Assembly (NCBI GenBank): GCA_027483465.1
Contig: JAIXUQ010000099.1
Coordinates: 1 to 64,000, forward strand
Direction of reading: 5' to 3'
DNA: 64,000 nucleotides
Source of the DNA: Sphingomonadales bacterium
GTDB lineage: Bacteria > Pseudomonadota > Alphaproteobacteria > Sphingomonadales > Sphingomonadaceae
In this document: piece after piece, positions 25,968-34,885 of the stretch
How the letters are laid out: each line of letters begins with the position of its first letter
Numbering within the stretch: the stretch's first letter is position 1
Notes under the pieces: generated by a model
Told to the model about the DNA's origin: nothing
Databases searched by the model: none
What the model saw: the letters and a program-made list of their open reading frames with translations, nothing else
Program-made: the position numbers and the translations under genes

Positions 25968-26842
25968 CAATACACCGCCGCCGGGTTTTTCGGGCGGGGG
26001 TCGCCCAGCATGGCCCGGTAGGACGGACGGTCATGCCCGCGATCCTGCACACCCAGCGTCGCGGCGATCTCGGCCCCCACCAGGGTCTGCCCTGACAACT
26101 CATCGCGCTGCGGCGAGGCATCGATGGCGTGGATGATGTGGGCGGTGAACTCCGGGTTCTCGGCACTGGCGATGAAGTCGCGATATTGCTCGGGATTGGT
26201 CTGGCTGGCGATCAGCGAGCGTTCGGTGACCAACGGCCCCATCCAGATCGACACGGCAATCACCCCGGTGCCGCGCAGATCATGCTCCATGTCATGCGCC
26301 AGCTTGTCGACCCCGGCCTTCTGGGCGCCATACGCCGGGCCGTGCATGTAGCAGGACCCGCCGAACGACGAGCCGAAGGCAATCACGCCCCGGCCGGCCG
26401 GCACCATCATCTGCGCCGCGTGCCAGGACGCGACATAGGCCGAACGCAAGCCGACATCGAGGATGCGGACGGCGTCCAGTTCCTTCTCCCAGAATGGCTT
26501 TTTCTCGATGAGCTGGTGGTGGATGTAGGTCGCGTTGTTGACCAGCACATCCAGCCGGCCCGATTCGTCGGCAATGCGCGCAAACAGCGCCGCGATCTGC
26601 GCATCATCGCCATGATCGCACATCACCGGAATGCCGCGGCCACCCGCCGCTGTCACGGCAGCCGCCGTTTCGGCCACGGTGCCGGGCAGGATGGTGCCAT
26701 CCCAGCCACGGGCATCACCGGGGGACACGGTGCGGCCGGTGACATAGACCGTGTAGCCCAGCTCACCAAAGCCGCGGGCAATGCCGGCGCCGGCACCACG
26801 ACTGGCGCCGGTGACCAGCGCCACCCGTTCATGATTGGGCAT
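25967..26842 (-). CDS. SDR-family oxidoreductase, first gene of the side-chain-type operon
   Basis: 291 residues from ATG 26842 (GGAGGGTTT directly upstream). Cofactor motif VTGASRGAGAGIARG, NNATYIHHQL, catalytic FGSSFGGS and YGAQK. The middle and C-terminus are longer than in a classical SDR (extra region RSLIASQTNPEQYRDFI ... LGVQDRGHDRPSYRAML), a form also seen in predicted dehydrogenases of the DHRS1-like group. Function unknown; as the promoter-proximal gene of the seven-gene operon it probably acts on the same compound as the CoA ligase. Confidence 0.82.
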   Translation of the reverse strand: MPNHERVALVTGASRGAGAGIARGFGELGYTVYVTGRTVSPGDARGWDGTILPGTVAETAAAVTAAGGRGIPVMCDHGDDAQIAALFARIADESGRLDVLVNNATYIHHQLIEKKPFWEKELDAVRILDVGLRSAYVASWHAAQMMVPAGRGVIAFGSSFGGSCYMHGPAYGAQKAGVDKLAHDMEHDLRGTGVIAVSIWMGPLVTERSLIASQTNPEQYRDFIASAENPEFTAHIIHAIDASPQRDELSGQTLVGAEIAATLGVQDRGHDRPSYRAMLGDPRPKNPAAVY

Positions 26843-26984
26843 AAACCCTCCCCACTCGCAACGCATATCGCGCTTTTTTTGGATTATTGACCACGTAACG
26901 CGAAATTGAAAGCCCCTTTTCGTTACGCATTATGCGATTTGTCCGCCCCGCTGGCGTTGATATGCGCAGCCATGCCCGATCGGC
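26843..26984 (-). promoter_or_regulatory. Promoter region of the Rieske/amidase operon with boxes
   Basis: Boxes: CAACGCATATCG at 26859-26870, GTAACGCG at 26895-26902 and the nearly symmetric GTTACGCATTATGCGA at 26922-26937. TATGCGCA at 26961 is a weaker copy. The first box is within 20-30 bases of the start codon, where a bound regulator could repress. Confidence 0.65.
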
Positions 26985-27746
26985 TCAGTCGAAATTGGCC
27001 TGCCCACCATCCAGCGGTATCGTCGCGCCGGTGAGATAGGCCATGGCCGGATCGCACATAGCCACCACGGCAGCGCCGATATCCTGCTCGATATGGCCAA
27101 CCCGGCCCAGCGGGATGGTCTTGAAGAACTCGGCAGCTTCGGCCGGGTGGTTGGCAATCCACCATTTCATGCCGGGCGATTCGGCGTGAGGCGCAATGGT
27201 CAACACCCGGATGCCATCGCGGCCCCATTCGGCGGCAGCGGCCCGGGTCAACGCGCGCGTCGCCTGTTTGACCGCCCCATAGGCACCATAGCCCGCCATG
27301 TCCCACCGGATCCCGGCCGACGATGCCAGATTGAACATCACACCGCCGCCACGCGCTGCCATGATCGGCTGGGCAAGGCGCATCAGCCTGAAGCTGGCCA
27401 TTGGCCCGGAGGTGAAGCCGGCCAGGAACTGCTCGTCGCTCACTTCCAGCAAGCGCCCGAGCGGCGCCTGCTGCGCGTTGTTGACCAGGATGTCGAGACC
27501 GCCAAACCTGGCGACGGTGGCATCAATGAGCCCAGCCAAGGCCGCGGCATCGTTCACGTCGGCCACGTGCGTGGCACAGACTCCACCGCGCGCTTCGATC
27601 AAGCCTGCTGTCTTCTCCAGCTTGGCAAGCGTGCGCCCGGCCAGCATGACAACAGCACCCGCGCTTGCCATGGCCAGCGCTATCCCCTGCCCCACGCCCT
27701 GGCCGGCGCCGGTGATCAGGGCAATCTTGCCCGCCAGATTGGTCAT
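26985..27746 (-). CDS. SDR-family oxidoreductase
   Basis: 253 residues. ATG 27746 is chosen because GGGGG lies seven bases upstream; GTG 27764 and ATG 27752 are less well placed. TGAGQGVGQGIAL cofactor loop, NNAQQAPLG, catalytic LASSAGIRWDMAGYGAYGAVK with YGAVK, and C-terminal IPLDGGQANFD. A single-gene minus-strand unit, divergent from another SDR across a box-containing region. Hydroxysteroid dehydrogenase is the natural guess; the position acted on is not inferable. Confidence 0.85.
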   Translation of the reverse strand: MTNLAGKIALITGAGQGVGQGIALAMASAGAVVMLAGRTLAKLEKTAGLIEARGGVCATHVADVNDAAALAGLIDATVARFGGLDILVNNAQQAPLGRLLEVSDEQFLAGFTSGPMASFRLMRLAQPIMAARGGGVMFNLASSAGIRWDMAGYGAYGAVKQATRALTRAAAAEWGRDGIRVLTIAPHAESPGMKWWIANHPAEAAEFFKTIPLGRVGHIEQDIGAAVVAMCDPAMAYLTGATIPLDGGQANFD

Positions 27747-27884
27747 CTCCATACCCCCATCCACGATTCACGTAATTTTTTCTGCATTTCTCTACGCATA
27801 ATGTTGACATATTGCCATATTCGGCCAAGGATTGCGATGAATAATGCTGGGACGAGCGAGATTCCCGCAGCAAAGGGGAGAGCC
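27747..27884. promoter_or_regulatory. Divergent promoter region between two SDR genes
   Basis: One clear operator copy, CTACGCATAAT at 27792-27802, and a CACGTAATTT sequence at 27769-27778. It serves the minus-strand SDR and the plus-strand SDR-kstD pair. The region is AT-rich compared with the genes. Confidence 0.6.
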
Positions 27885-28670
27885 ATGGCAAACGCGGCAC
27901 AAGCCGGCGACCTTTCCGGCAGGGTGGCCCTGATCACGGGCGGCACCGATGGGATCGGATTGGCAACCGCCTTGTTGCTGGCCCGGCGCGGCGCCCATGT
28001 GGCGGTGTGCGGGCGCAATGCCGAAAGACTGGCCAGCGCAGGCGCCGCGCTGGCCGCCGCCGGTAGCGGGGAGACCATGGCGCTCGACGTTGGCGATGCG
28101 GTCGCGCTGGAAGCCTGGATCAGTGATGTGGCGACCCGCCATGGCCGTCTCGACATGATGGTCAACAATGCCATGTCGGTTCACTACGCCCCGATCACCC
28201 GGCTGACGCTGGACCATTGGCGCAAGGATTTCCTGGTGAATGCCGATGCCGTGTTCGTTGGCACCCGCGCCGCGCTCAAGATCATGCTGAAGGCCGGCCG
28301 TGGCAGCATTGTCAACGTGGCCTCGACCTGCGGGATCAAGGCCGCGCCGATGATGTCGAGCTATTCAGCCTCGAAAGCAGCGCTGATCCAGTTTTCGGCG
28401 GTTGCCGCCATGGAGGCCGCCGCCAGCGGCGTCAGGGTCAACGCCGTGGTGCCCGGTCAGGTGCAGACGGCCGGCAACGAGGATTTCGCCGCACGCGCAC
28501 CCGACGTCGCCCGCCGCACCGCTGAGGCCATCCCGATGCAGCGCGGCGGCCAGCCGGACGAGATCGCCGAAGTGATCGCCTTCCTGCTGTCGGACGCGGC
28601 AAGCTATGTCACCGGCGTGGCACTGCCCGTCGATGGCGGCAAGGCCGCCCAACTCTACCTGCCGTCATGA
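27885..28670 (+). CDS. SDR-family oxidoreductase, co-translated with kstD
   Basis: 261 residues from ATG 27885 (AAGGGGAGAG upstream). ITGGTDGIGLATALLLARRG cofactor region, NNAMSVHYAP, catalytic VASTCGIKAAPMMSSYSASK, and C-terminal ALPVDGGKAAQLYLPS. Overlaps the KstD-like gene by four bases (ATGA). The pairing suggests that it makes the 3-keto group that KstD requires, or acts on a related hydroxyl. Confidence 0.87.
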   Translation: MANAAQAGDLSGRVALITGGTDGIGLATALLLARRGAHVAVCGRNAERLASAGAALAAAGSGETMALDVGDAVALEAWISDVATRHGRLDMMVNNAMSVHYAPITRLTLDHWRKDFLVNADAVFVGTRAALKIMLKAGRGSIVNVASTCGIKAAPMMSSYSASKAALIQFSAVAAMEAAASGVRVNAVVPGQVQTAGNEDFAARAPDVARRTAEAIPMQRGGQPDEIAEVIAFLLSDAASYVTGVALPVDGGKAAQLYLPS

Positions 28671-30358
28671 GCCAGGCCTGGGACAAGAGCGTCGACGTGC
28701 TGGTCGTGGGCTCCGGTGCCGGTGGCATGATGGCGGCCCTGGTGGCCAGCCACGCCGGCTCCGACGCGCTGGTGATCGAAAAGACCGCCCAGTGGGGCGG
28801 CACGTCGGCCACCTCTGGCGCCGGCATCTGGATCCCGGCGAGCGACCAGGCCCGGGCCGCCGGTTTCGAGGACAGCACCGAAGACGCGTTTCGCTATGTC
28901 CGCGCCCTGTCGGCCGACAATGTGCCGGATGCCAACATCCGGGCCTTTGTCGAGAATGCGGCGCCGATGCTGCGCTGGCTGACGGCCAACACCGACATCA
29001 ACTACCAGTCCTTCCCCTATCCCGATTATCACGCCGAGAATCCCGGCGGCAGCCCGACAGGCTATCGCACGCATATGCCACTGCCTATGGATGGCCGGCA
29101 GTTGGGCCGCGACGTGGAAACCCTGCGCTTCGCCTCGCCGGCCGCCAGCCTGTTCGGTTATCTGAACTGGCATTTCGACGAGACCTATATCCTGCTGTTC
29201 CGCGCGCCGCGCTGGTGGCTGCACCTGGCCAAATCCTTGGCGCGGTATTGGTTGGATCTGCCGTTCCGCCTGAAATCCCGCAAGGATCGCCGGCTCACCC
29301 TGGGCAATGCGCTGGCGGGTGGGCTGCGGCTGGCGCTCAATCGGCGCGGGGTGCCGCTGTGGCTCAACAGCCCGATGCGCGAACTTGTGCGCGAGAATGG
29401 CCGCATTGTCGGCGCCGTGATCGAACAGGGCGGCAAGCAAATTCGGGTGGAGGCGCGCAGGGGCGTCGTGCTGGCGGCCGGCGGCTTTGACAAGAACCAG
29501 GCTATGCGTGATGCGCACAGCCCGCTGTACGGCAAGGCGCTGCTGTCGGGCGGGGTGGAGGGCAACACCGGCGATGCCATCCGCGTCGGCACGGCTGTTG
29601 GCGCGGCCACCATGAACCTGCAATCGGCCTGGGCCGCGCCCGTGTTCCACGTGCCTGGCGAGGATCGCGGCCGGCTGTGCACCATCGAACGGGCCCTGCC
29701 CGGCTGCCTGATGGTGAACCAGCGCGGCGAGCGTTACCTGAACGAGGCCGCCTCCTATCATGTTGTCGGGCAGCAGATGGCCCGCCGCCAGCGCGAGCAC
29801 GGCGACGCCAGCCCCAGCTGGTTCATCTTCGACAACCGCTACCGCCACCGCTATCCGGTCGGGCCGCTCTATCCGCTGCTGCCCAAGTGGCTGCACCGCA
29901 AGGCCGTGCGCGACATGGTGCACAGCGCGCCGACCATCGCGGCGCTGGCGCGGCGGATTGGTGTGCCGGCCGAAACCCTGGACGCCAGCATTGCCCGCTT
30001 CAACGCCGGCGCGACCAAGGGCGAAGACCCGGATTTCCAGCGCGGCCAGGCCGCCTATGATAAGCTGTATGGTGATGCCCGCGTGGCGCCCAACCCGTGC
30101 CTGGCGCCGCTGGAAGCCGGCCCGTTTCATGCGGTGCCGATCTATCCCGGCGATATCGGCACCAATGGCGGCCTCCTCACCGATGGCAAGGCCCGGGTGC
30201 TCGACGAGCAGGGAGCGGCAATCCCCGGCCTGTACGCCGTTGGCAACAACGCCGCTTCGGCCATGGGCGAAAGCTACCCCGGCGCCGGCGTCACCATCGG
30301 CCCGGCCCTGACCTTTGCCTATCTGGCCGCCCGCGACATGACCGGCGCCAACGGCTGA
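28667..30358 (+). CDS. kstD: 3-Ketosteroid delta-1-dehydrogenase-type flavoprotein
   Basis: 563 residues. N-terminal FAD motif DVLVVGSGAGGMMAALVAS, then the WGGTSATSGAGIWIP signature of the fumarate reductase/KstD flavoprotein family. The C-terminal IYPGDIGTNGGLLTDGKAR and MGESYPGAGVTIGPALTF match the KstD family, where the tyrosine and glycine of the first motif bind the 3-keto group. It introduces a double bond into ring A, which together with 9-hydroxylation opens ring B. Whether it makes a delta-1 or delta-4 bond cannot be settled by eye. It is co-translated with an SDR and meets a SnoaL-like gene tail to tail. Confidence 0.85.
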   Translation: MSQAWDKSVDVLVVGSGAGGMMAALVASHAGSDALVIEKTAQWGGTSATSGAGIWIPASDQARAAGFEDSTEDAFRYVRALSADNVPDANIRAFVENAAPMLRWLTANTDINYQSFPYPDYHAENPGGSPTGYRTHMPLPMDGRQLGRDVETLRFASPAASLFGYLNWHFDETYILLFRAPRWWLHLAKSLARYWLDLPFRLKSRKDRRLTLGNALAGGLRLALNRRGVPLWLNSPMRELVRENGRIVGAVIEQGGKQIRVEARRGVVLAAGGFDKNQAMRDAHSPLYGKALLSGGVEGNTGDAIRVGTAVGAATMNLQSAWAAPVFHVPGEDRGRLCTIERALPGCLMVNQRGERYLNEAASYHVVGQQMARRQREHGDASPSWFIFDNRYRHRYPVGPLYPLLPKWLHRKAVRDMVHSAPTIAALARRIGVPAETLDASIARFNAGATKGEDPDFQRGQAAYDKLYGDARVAPNPCLAPLEAGPFHAVPIYPGDIGTNGGLLTDGKARVLDEQGAAIPGLYAVGNNAASAMGESYPGAGVTIGPALTFAYLAARDMTGANG

Positions 30359-30365
30359 CGCCGGA

Positions 30366-30992
30366 TCAATCAGCCCTGACCTTTACTTTCGGCGCGGCCT
30401 GGCCGCGCCGCATGGCGTTGAGGAAACCGTCCAGCGGGGCCGGTTCGGCCACCGGCCCGCCATGATCGCCGCTGCGGGCCCAATACTCGGCAAAGCTGGG
30501 AAACAGCTTGTGGAAATTGCCCTCGGCCCACGGCGTGCCCGGCCAGCGCATCTTGTTGTCACCAACGGGCGGCTTGTTGAGATCGGTGGCATACCAATAG
30601 AGCGGCAGGCGGCGGGCGAAGTACCAGCGCCCGTCCTGGCGGACATAGTCATCGGCATACATCATCTGCATGATCACCCATTCATCGCCGGTCTCATGCT
30701 CATTCTTGGAATAGACGATGCCGTGGGCGTGATCGGGATCATCAAACTCGATGACATGGCCGCCGATATGGTGCGACGTGCCGGTGAACGGCGAGCGCAG
30801 CGTGGCATCCATATAGGCCCGCAAGGCCAGACGCCCGCTGCCGGCCTTGCCCACCTTCACATCCTCGGGAAACAGCGTGACCATGGCATCCATGTCCCGC
30901 ATGTCGAGCGCCAGCGCATATTTGGCCGGCAGTTGGCGGATGGCATCAAGGGATTCCAACCGATCGATGCGGGCGGCAAGCGTGTCGGACAT
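30366..30992 (-). CDS. SnoaL-like protein, candidate hydroxysteroid dehydratase
   Basis: 208-residue alpha+beta barrel protein of the SnoaL/NTF2 superfamily. In KYALALDMRDMDAMVTLF, Y25 and D30 have the same Y-x4-D spacing as the catalytic pair of the bile-acid 7alpha-dehydratase BaiE. SHHIGGHVIEF (H74/H75) is at the expected place of the catalytic histidine. Bile-salt-degrading sphingomonads use a SnoaL-type 7-hydroxysteroid dehydratase (Hsh2) in the delta-4,6 pathway, so this is a reasonable candidate for that role. The C-terminal extension (about 50 residues after DLNKPP) is longer than BaiE. Its promoter region, shared with a divergent SDR, has strong operator copies. Confidence 0.7.
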   Translation of the reverse strand: MSDTLAARIDRLESLDAIRQLPAKYALALDMRDMDAMVTLFPEDVKVGKAGSGRLALRAYMDATLRSPFTGTSHHIGGHVIEFDDPDHAHGIVYSKNEHETGDEWVIMQMMYADDYVRQDGRWYFARRLPLYWYATDLNKPPVGDNKMRWPGTPWAEGNFHKLFPSFAEYWARSGDHGGPVAEPAPLDGFLNAMRRGQAAPKVKVRAD

Positions 30993-31193
30993 GTTCGCTC
31001 CTCAAGGCAGACCAGCAGGCGATGGCAACGACAGGGCAGGCCACCGAACACGGGCCACGTTGCGCATCTACAGGTCACATCAATTACGCCATCACAATAT
31101 CATTTGCACCTAATGTCGTATACGCGTAATTTTGTATGCTATTCATTACGCATATATGCGTCGCTCGAGCGGTGCAGGCCACAGGAGAAGAGC
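30993..31193. promoter_or_regulatory. Divergent promoter region with the most symmetric boxes
   Basis: Between the SnoaL-like gene and the SDR. Boxes: ATTACGCCA at 31083-31091, TATACGCGTAAT at 31119-31130 and ATTACGCATATATGCGTC at 31145-31162, with ACGCATATATGCGT at 31148-31161 a perfect palindrome. The rest is AT-rich non-coding sequence. The AGGAG of the SDR follows at 31183. Confidence 0.7.
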
Positions 31194-31931
31194 ATGCGTT
31201 TTGACGGCAAACGGGCGCTGATCACCGGGGCCGGGGGCGGCATTGGCCGCGCCACGGCGATGCTGTTTGCTGCCGAAGGGGCTGATCTGGTGCTGGCCGA
31301 CATCAACGCATCAGCGCTGGCCGAAACCGCGGCCCTGCTGCCACGGCCCGTCACCACCTGCCACCATGATGCGGGCAGCATCCCGTCGTGCGAGGCACTG
31401 GTCGCAGCGCTCGATGGCCGGCTCGACATCTTGCTCAACATCGCGGGCATCCTGAAATGGGGGCCGACGGCGGATTTCAGCGCCAAGGACTTTGCCGCCG
31501 TGATGGCGGTGAACGCCACCGGCACCTATGCCCTGTGCCGGGCGGCGTTGCCATTGCTGGTCGCCAGCCGGGGCTGCATCGTCAACACCGCCTCCACCGC
31601 GGCCCTGCAGGGCATCGCCTACACGGTGGCTTATGCCGCCTCGAAACATGCGGTGGCCGCGATCACCAAGAGCCTCGCCATCGAATATGCCGCTGCCGGC
31701 GTGCGCATCAACGCGGTCTGCCCCGGCCATGTCGATACCGGCATGGGACGCCAGGCACCGCCCGCCGGCGTGACCGACTGGTCGCTGGTGATGCGCAACG
31801 CGCCCAAGCTGCCAGACGGGACATTGCCGCCGGCCGATGTGGCAGATGCGATTGCCTATCTGGCCAGCCCCGCGGCGGCACGGATGACCGGCAGCCTGCT
31901 GGTCATCGATGGCGGCCAGCTGGCCGGCTAG
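31194..31931 (+). CDS. SDR-family oxidoreductase
   Basis: 245 residues from ATG 31194 (ACAGGAGAAG upstream). Cofactor loop ITGAGGGIGRATAM. The usual NNAG is NIAG (LLNIAGILKWG). Catalytic NTASTAALQGIAYTVAYAASK. C-terminal LLVIDGGQLAG. Overlaps by four bases, tail to tail, with the second SnoaL-like gene, an arrangement that leaves no terminator. It is divergent from the first SnoaL-like gene. A 3- or 7-hydroxysteroid dehydrogenase role would suit the neighbourhood, as inference. Confidence 0.87.
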   Translation: MRFDGKRALITGAGGGIGRATAMLFAAEGADLVLADINASALAETAALLPRPVTTCHHDAGSIPSCEALVAALDGRLDILLNIAGILKWGPTADFSAKDFAAVMAVNATGTYALCRAALPLLVASRGCIVNTASTAALQGIAYTVAYAASKHAVAAITKSLAIEYAAAGVRINAVCPGHVDTGMGRQAPPAGVTDWSLVMRNAPKLPDGTLPPADVADAIAYLASPAAARMTGSLLVIDGGQLAG

Positions 31932-32389
31932 GCCCCGGTAAACAGGGCGCGCGCAGCTTCGCTGCCGTCAAGCAACCGGTTGTCACGCCGCACCACTTCC
32001 CAGCCGCTGTTTCCGCGACGCAATTGCCAGCGATTGGCGGCAATGCGGGCCACGGCCACGCCTTCGGGGCGCTGTTCGAACAGCACGCTGTGGCCAACAG
32101 CGGTGGCACCATCGCCCTCCAGCGTGATCGCCACCGGGCCGAGCAAGTGGGCACAGCCTGCCGCCATCAACGCCTGGTGGACCGACCCGGTAATGAACCC
32201 GGCAATGGCGGCGCGGCCAACGGCTTCGTGCATGCCGCCCACGGCATAGCGGCCGTCCTCGGCCCACAGGCCGGAAACCGCATCGGCATCCCCGGCATCG
32301 GCCAGCGGACCATAGCGGGCGATGAGCGTGCGGATGGCCTCCAGATCCTCCAGCCGTTGCAGCCGGGCCGCCAGCGTCACCTCAGCCAT
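31928..32389 (-). CDS. SnoaL-like protein, second
   Basis: 153 residues from ATG 32389, overlapping the flavoprotein gene by eight bases; ATG 32401 is an alternative. NTF2-like fold with RYGPLADAGDADAV (Y26, D31; Y-x4-D as in BaiE) and CAHLLGPVAI (H81). It is clearly different from the 208-residue SnoaL-like protein upstream. It is the last gene of the hsaA-to-kstD-like operon, so it is expressed with the ring A/B enzymes. It could be a dehydratase or an isomerase of the ketosteroid-isomerase fold; the sequence alone does not decide. Confidence 0.75.
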   Translation of the reverse strand: MAEVTLAARLQRLEDLEAIRTLIARYGPLADAGDADAVSGLWAEDGRYAVGGMHEAVGRAAIAGFITGSVHQALMAAGCAHLLGPVAITLEGDGATAVGHSVLFEQRPEGVAVARIAANRWQLRRGNSGWEVVRRDNRLLDGSEAARALFTGA

Positions 32390-33851
32390 GGCCTGCGGCA
32401 TGGCGCGCGGCCGCTGCCCCGGCCTGCCGGCCAAAGAAGGTGCAGTCCGCAAGGCTGAGGCCAGAGGCATAGCCATGGCCCCAGGCCGGCAGGCCCGACG
32501 TGCAGCGTCCGGCGGCATAGAGCCCGCGCACCGGCGCGCCACCCCGGTCAAGCACGGCGCCATCGGTGTTGGTCGCCAGCCCGCCCAGCGTGAAGAAGCT
32601 GAAATAACTGGTCTGGAAATTCAGCTCCAGGGCAACGAACGGCCCCTGGTCCAGGGGAACCAGCATCGGCGGGCGCTTGTCGAACAGCGGGTCGTGCCCA
32701 TCGGCTGCGTGGCGATTGTAGACGGCCATGGTCGCGCTCAACGTGCCGGCCGCCATGCCCAGTTCGGCTTCCACCTCGTCCCAGCTGTCACCGGTGCCGG
32801 CGATCGTCATGCGGGCAAAATCCGGCGGTTGCTGGAACCGGGCATTGTCGAGCAGCAGATAGACCCGGCCGCCGGGCTGATCGACGGCCGTGCGGCTCAC
32901 CCGGCCGTGATAGCAATCCTCGTTGATGAAGCGCTGGCCGGCCACGTTGACGAACACGCCCTGGGCATGGCTTTCCGGGATGGTCCATGGGCAGGTGGTG
33001 AAGAACTGCTCCATATGGATGGCGTCGCCGCCGGCGCCCATCCCCATCAGGATGCCGGCGCCATCGTCCTTGTCGCCAATGGGATCATTGATCCGGAACG
33101 TGTCGGGGCAATAACGGCGGCGCATGTCCTCATTCATCACGAAGCCGCCGCTCGCCAGCACCACGCCGCCCAGGGCACGCACATGGAACAATTGGTTGTC
33201 CATGCGCACCACGAGGCCCACAATGGCCGCACCATCGGCCACCAGCGACACCACGCGGGCATTGCAGCGCACATCCACGCCGACAGCGCGCACGCGCGCT
33301 TCCAGCCGGTCCATCAAGGTGCGGCCGCCGCCCCAGCCCATGTGCTGCACGACATGGCCGCGCGGCGCGGGGCGGGCCTGGTCCACATAGGGCGCCGCTG
33401 CCTCGCTGCCGGACCAGATGAGGGTGGAATCGTCGGTGGGTTCGATATGCTTGCCGGGCAGATAATTGCCGCGATAGGGCACGCCCTGCGCCTGCAGCCA
33501 CGCAAAATGCGCCACGGCCTCGCGGGCATAGAGGTCACACTTGGCGACATCGACACAAGGGCCGCCAGCCGCTTTCAGATAAGCGGCGAAATCGGCGACA
33601 TCATCGTCAAAGCCCGCCGCCCTTTGCACCGGCGAGCCGCCGCCGACATAGATTTCTCCGCCTGACAGGCCCGATGCGCCGCCGCTGCCGGCATTGCGCT
33701 CGAACAGCATGACATTGGCCCCGGCTTCGCGCGCCGCCAGTGCCGCACAGGCGCCGGCGGCACCAAAGCCGACGACGGCGACATCGCAGGCCAGATCCCA
33801 CTGCGGGACTTCGGCCAGCGGCAACGGCCTGTGCAGCGAGACGCCGGTCAT
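32382..33851 (-). CDS. KstD-family FAD-dependent steroid dehydrogenase, second
   Basis: 489 residues, overlapping hsaF by four bases. FAD-binding [37 protein letters not shown], the middle [15 protein letters not shown] and the C-terminal [16 protein letters not shown] then [11 protein letters not shown] and [18 protein letters not shown]. It is shorter and of a different subfamily than the protein at 28.7 kb, closer to delta-4 ketosteroid dehydrogenases. I infer that one of the two makes the delta-1 bond and the other the delta-4 bond, as needed for bile salts that have a saturated 5beta ring junction. Its position at the end of the hsa operon supports a ring A role. Confidence 0.8.
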   Translation of the reverse strand: MTGVSLHRPLPLAEVPQWDLACDVAVVGFGAAGACAALAAREAGANVMLFERNAGSGGASGLSGGEIYVGGGSPVQRAAGFDDDVADFAAYLKAAGGPCVDVAKCDLYAREAVAHFAWLQAQGVPYRGNYLPGKHIEPTDDSTLIWSGSEAAAPYVDQARPAPRGHVVQHMGWGGGRTLMDRLEARVRAVGVDVRCNARVVSLVADGAAIVGLVVRMDNQLFHVRALGGVVLASGGFVMNEDMRRRYCPDTFRINDPIGDKDDGAGILMGMGAGGDAIHMEQFFTTCPWTIPESHAQGVFVNVAGQRFINEDCYHGRVSRTAVDQPGGRVYLLLDNARFQQPPDFARMTIAGTGDSWDEVEAELGMAAGTLSATMAVYNRHAADGHDPLFDKRPPMLVPLDQGPFVALELNFQTSYFSFFTLGGLATNTDGAVLDRGGAPVRGLYAAGRCTSGLPAWGHGYASGLSLADCTFFGRQAGAAAARHAAGHG

Positions 33852-34885
33852 GCCATTCCTTTCGCCTTCACCATGTCGAGCGCGACATCGACGATCATGT
33901 CTTCCTGCCCGCCCACCATCTTGCGCCGTCCCAGTTCCACGAGGATGGCGCGCGTATCCAGATTGAAATCGGCGGCTGCCTTCTCGGCATGGCGCAGGAA
34001 GCTGGAATAGACCCCGGCATAGCCCAGGCTCAGGGTTTCCCGGTCAACCCGCACCGGTCGGTCCTGCAGCGGGCGCACCAGGTCTTCGGCGGCGTCCATC
34101 AGCTTCATCACGTCGCAACCATGGTTCCAACCCTTGCGGTCGGCGGCGGCGATGAACACCTCCAGCGGCGCATTGCCGGCGCCAGCCCCCATGCCGGCCA
34201 GGCTGGCATCGATGCGCACCGCGCCATATTGCGCGGCGACGATCGAATTGGCTACGCCAAGGCCCAGATTGTGGTGAGCGTGCATGCCGCGTTCCGTCTC
34301 CGGCTTCAGCACCCGGTCATAGGCCTCGAGCCGTTCGCGCACGCCATCCATGTCAAGCGCGCCGCCGCTGTCGGTCACATAGACACACTGGGCACCATAG
34401 CGTTCCATCAGCGCCGCCTGCGCCGCCAGTGCCTCGGCCGGGATCATGTGGCTCATCATCAGGAAGCCGGCAACATCCATGCCAAGGTCGCGCGCGATGC
34501 CGATATGCTGTTTTGAGACATCCGCCTCGGTGCAGTGTGTCGCCACCCTGACCGATCGCACGCCCAGCGCATGGGCACGGCGCAACTCGTCCACGGTGCC
34601 AACGCCAGGCAGGATCAGCGTGGTCAGCACCGCTTGCTGCAGCACCTCGGCCACCGCCTCCAGCCATTCCCAATCGGTGTGGGCACCAAAGCCATAGTTG
34701 AAGCTGGCACCCGACAGGCCGTCGCCGTGCGCCACCTCGATGGCACTCACGCCGGCTTCGTCCAGCGCGCGGGCGATGGCACGCACATGATCGGTACCGT
34801 ACATGTGGCGGATAGCGTGCATGCCATCGCGCAGCGTCACATCCTGGATATAGAGCCGATCGCCCCGTTCGACAGCGAAGGTCAT
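33848..34885 (-). CDS. hsaF: 4-Hydroxy-2-oxovalerate/2-oxohexanoate aldolase
   Basis: 345-residue DRE-TIM metallolyase: [18 protein letters not shown] at the start contains the conserved R-D pair, and [13 protein letters not shown] holds the metal-binding H-x-H. Splits the hydroxy-oxo acid derived from steroid ring A into pyruvate and an aldehyde (propanal for the C6 intermediate). The aldehyde is channelled to HsaG, with which it forms a complex. It overlaps both neighbours by four bases. HsaF/HsaG equivalents are BphI/BphJ and DmpG/DmpF in aromatic pathways; the steroid name is chosen from context. Confidence 0.93.
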   Translation of the reverse strand: MTFAVERGDRLYIQDVTLRDGMHAIRHMYGTDHVRAIARALDEAGVSAIEVAHGDGLSGASFNYGFGAHTDWEWLEAVAEVLQQAVLTTLILPGVGTVDELRRAHALGVRSVRVATHCTEADVSKQHIGIARDLGMDVAGFLMMSHMIPAEALAAQAALMERYGAQCVYVTDSGGALDMDGVRERLEAYDRVLKPETERGMHAHHNLGLGVANSIVAAQYGAVRIDASLAGMGAGAGNAPLEVFIAAADRKGWNHGCDVMKLMDAAEDLVRPLQDRPVRVDRETLSLGYAGVYSSFLRHAEKAAADFNLDTRAILVELGRRKMVGGQEDMIVDVALDMVKAKGMA

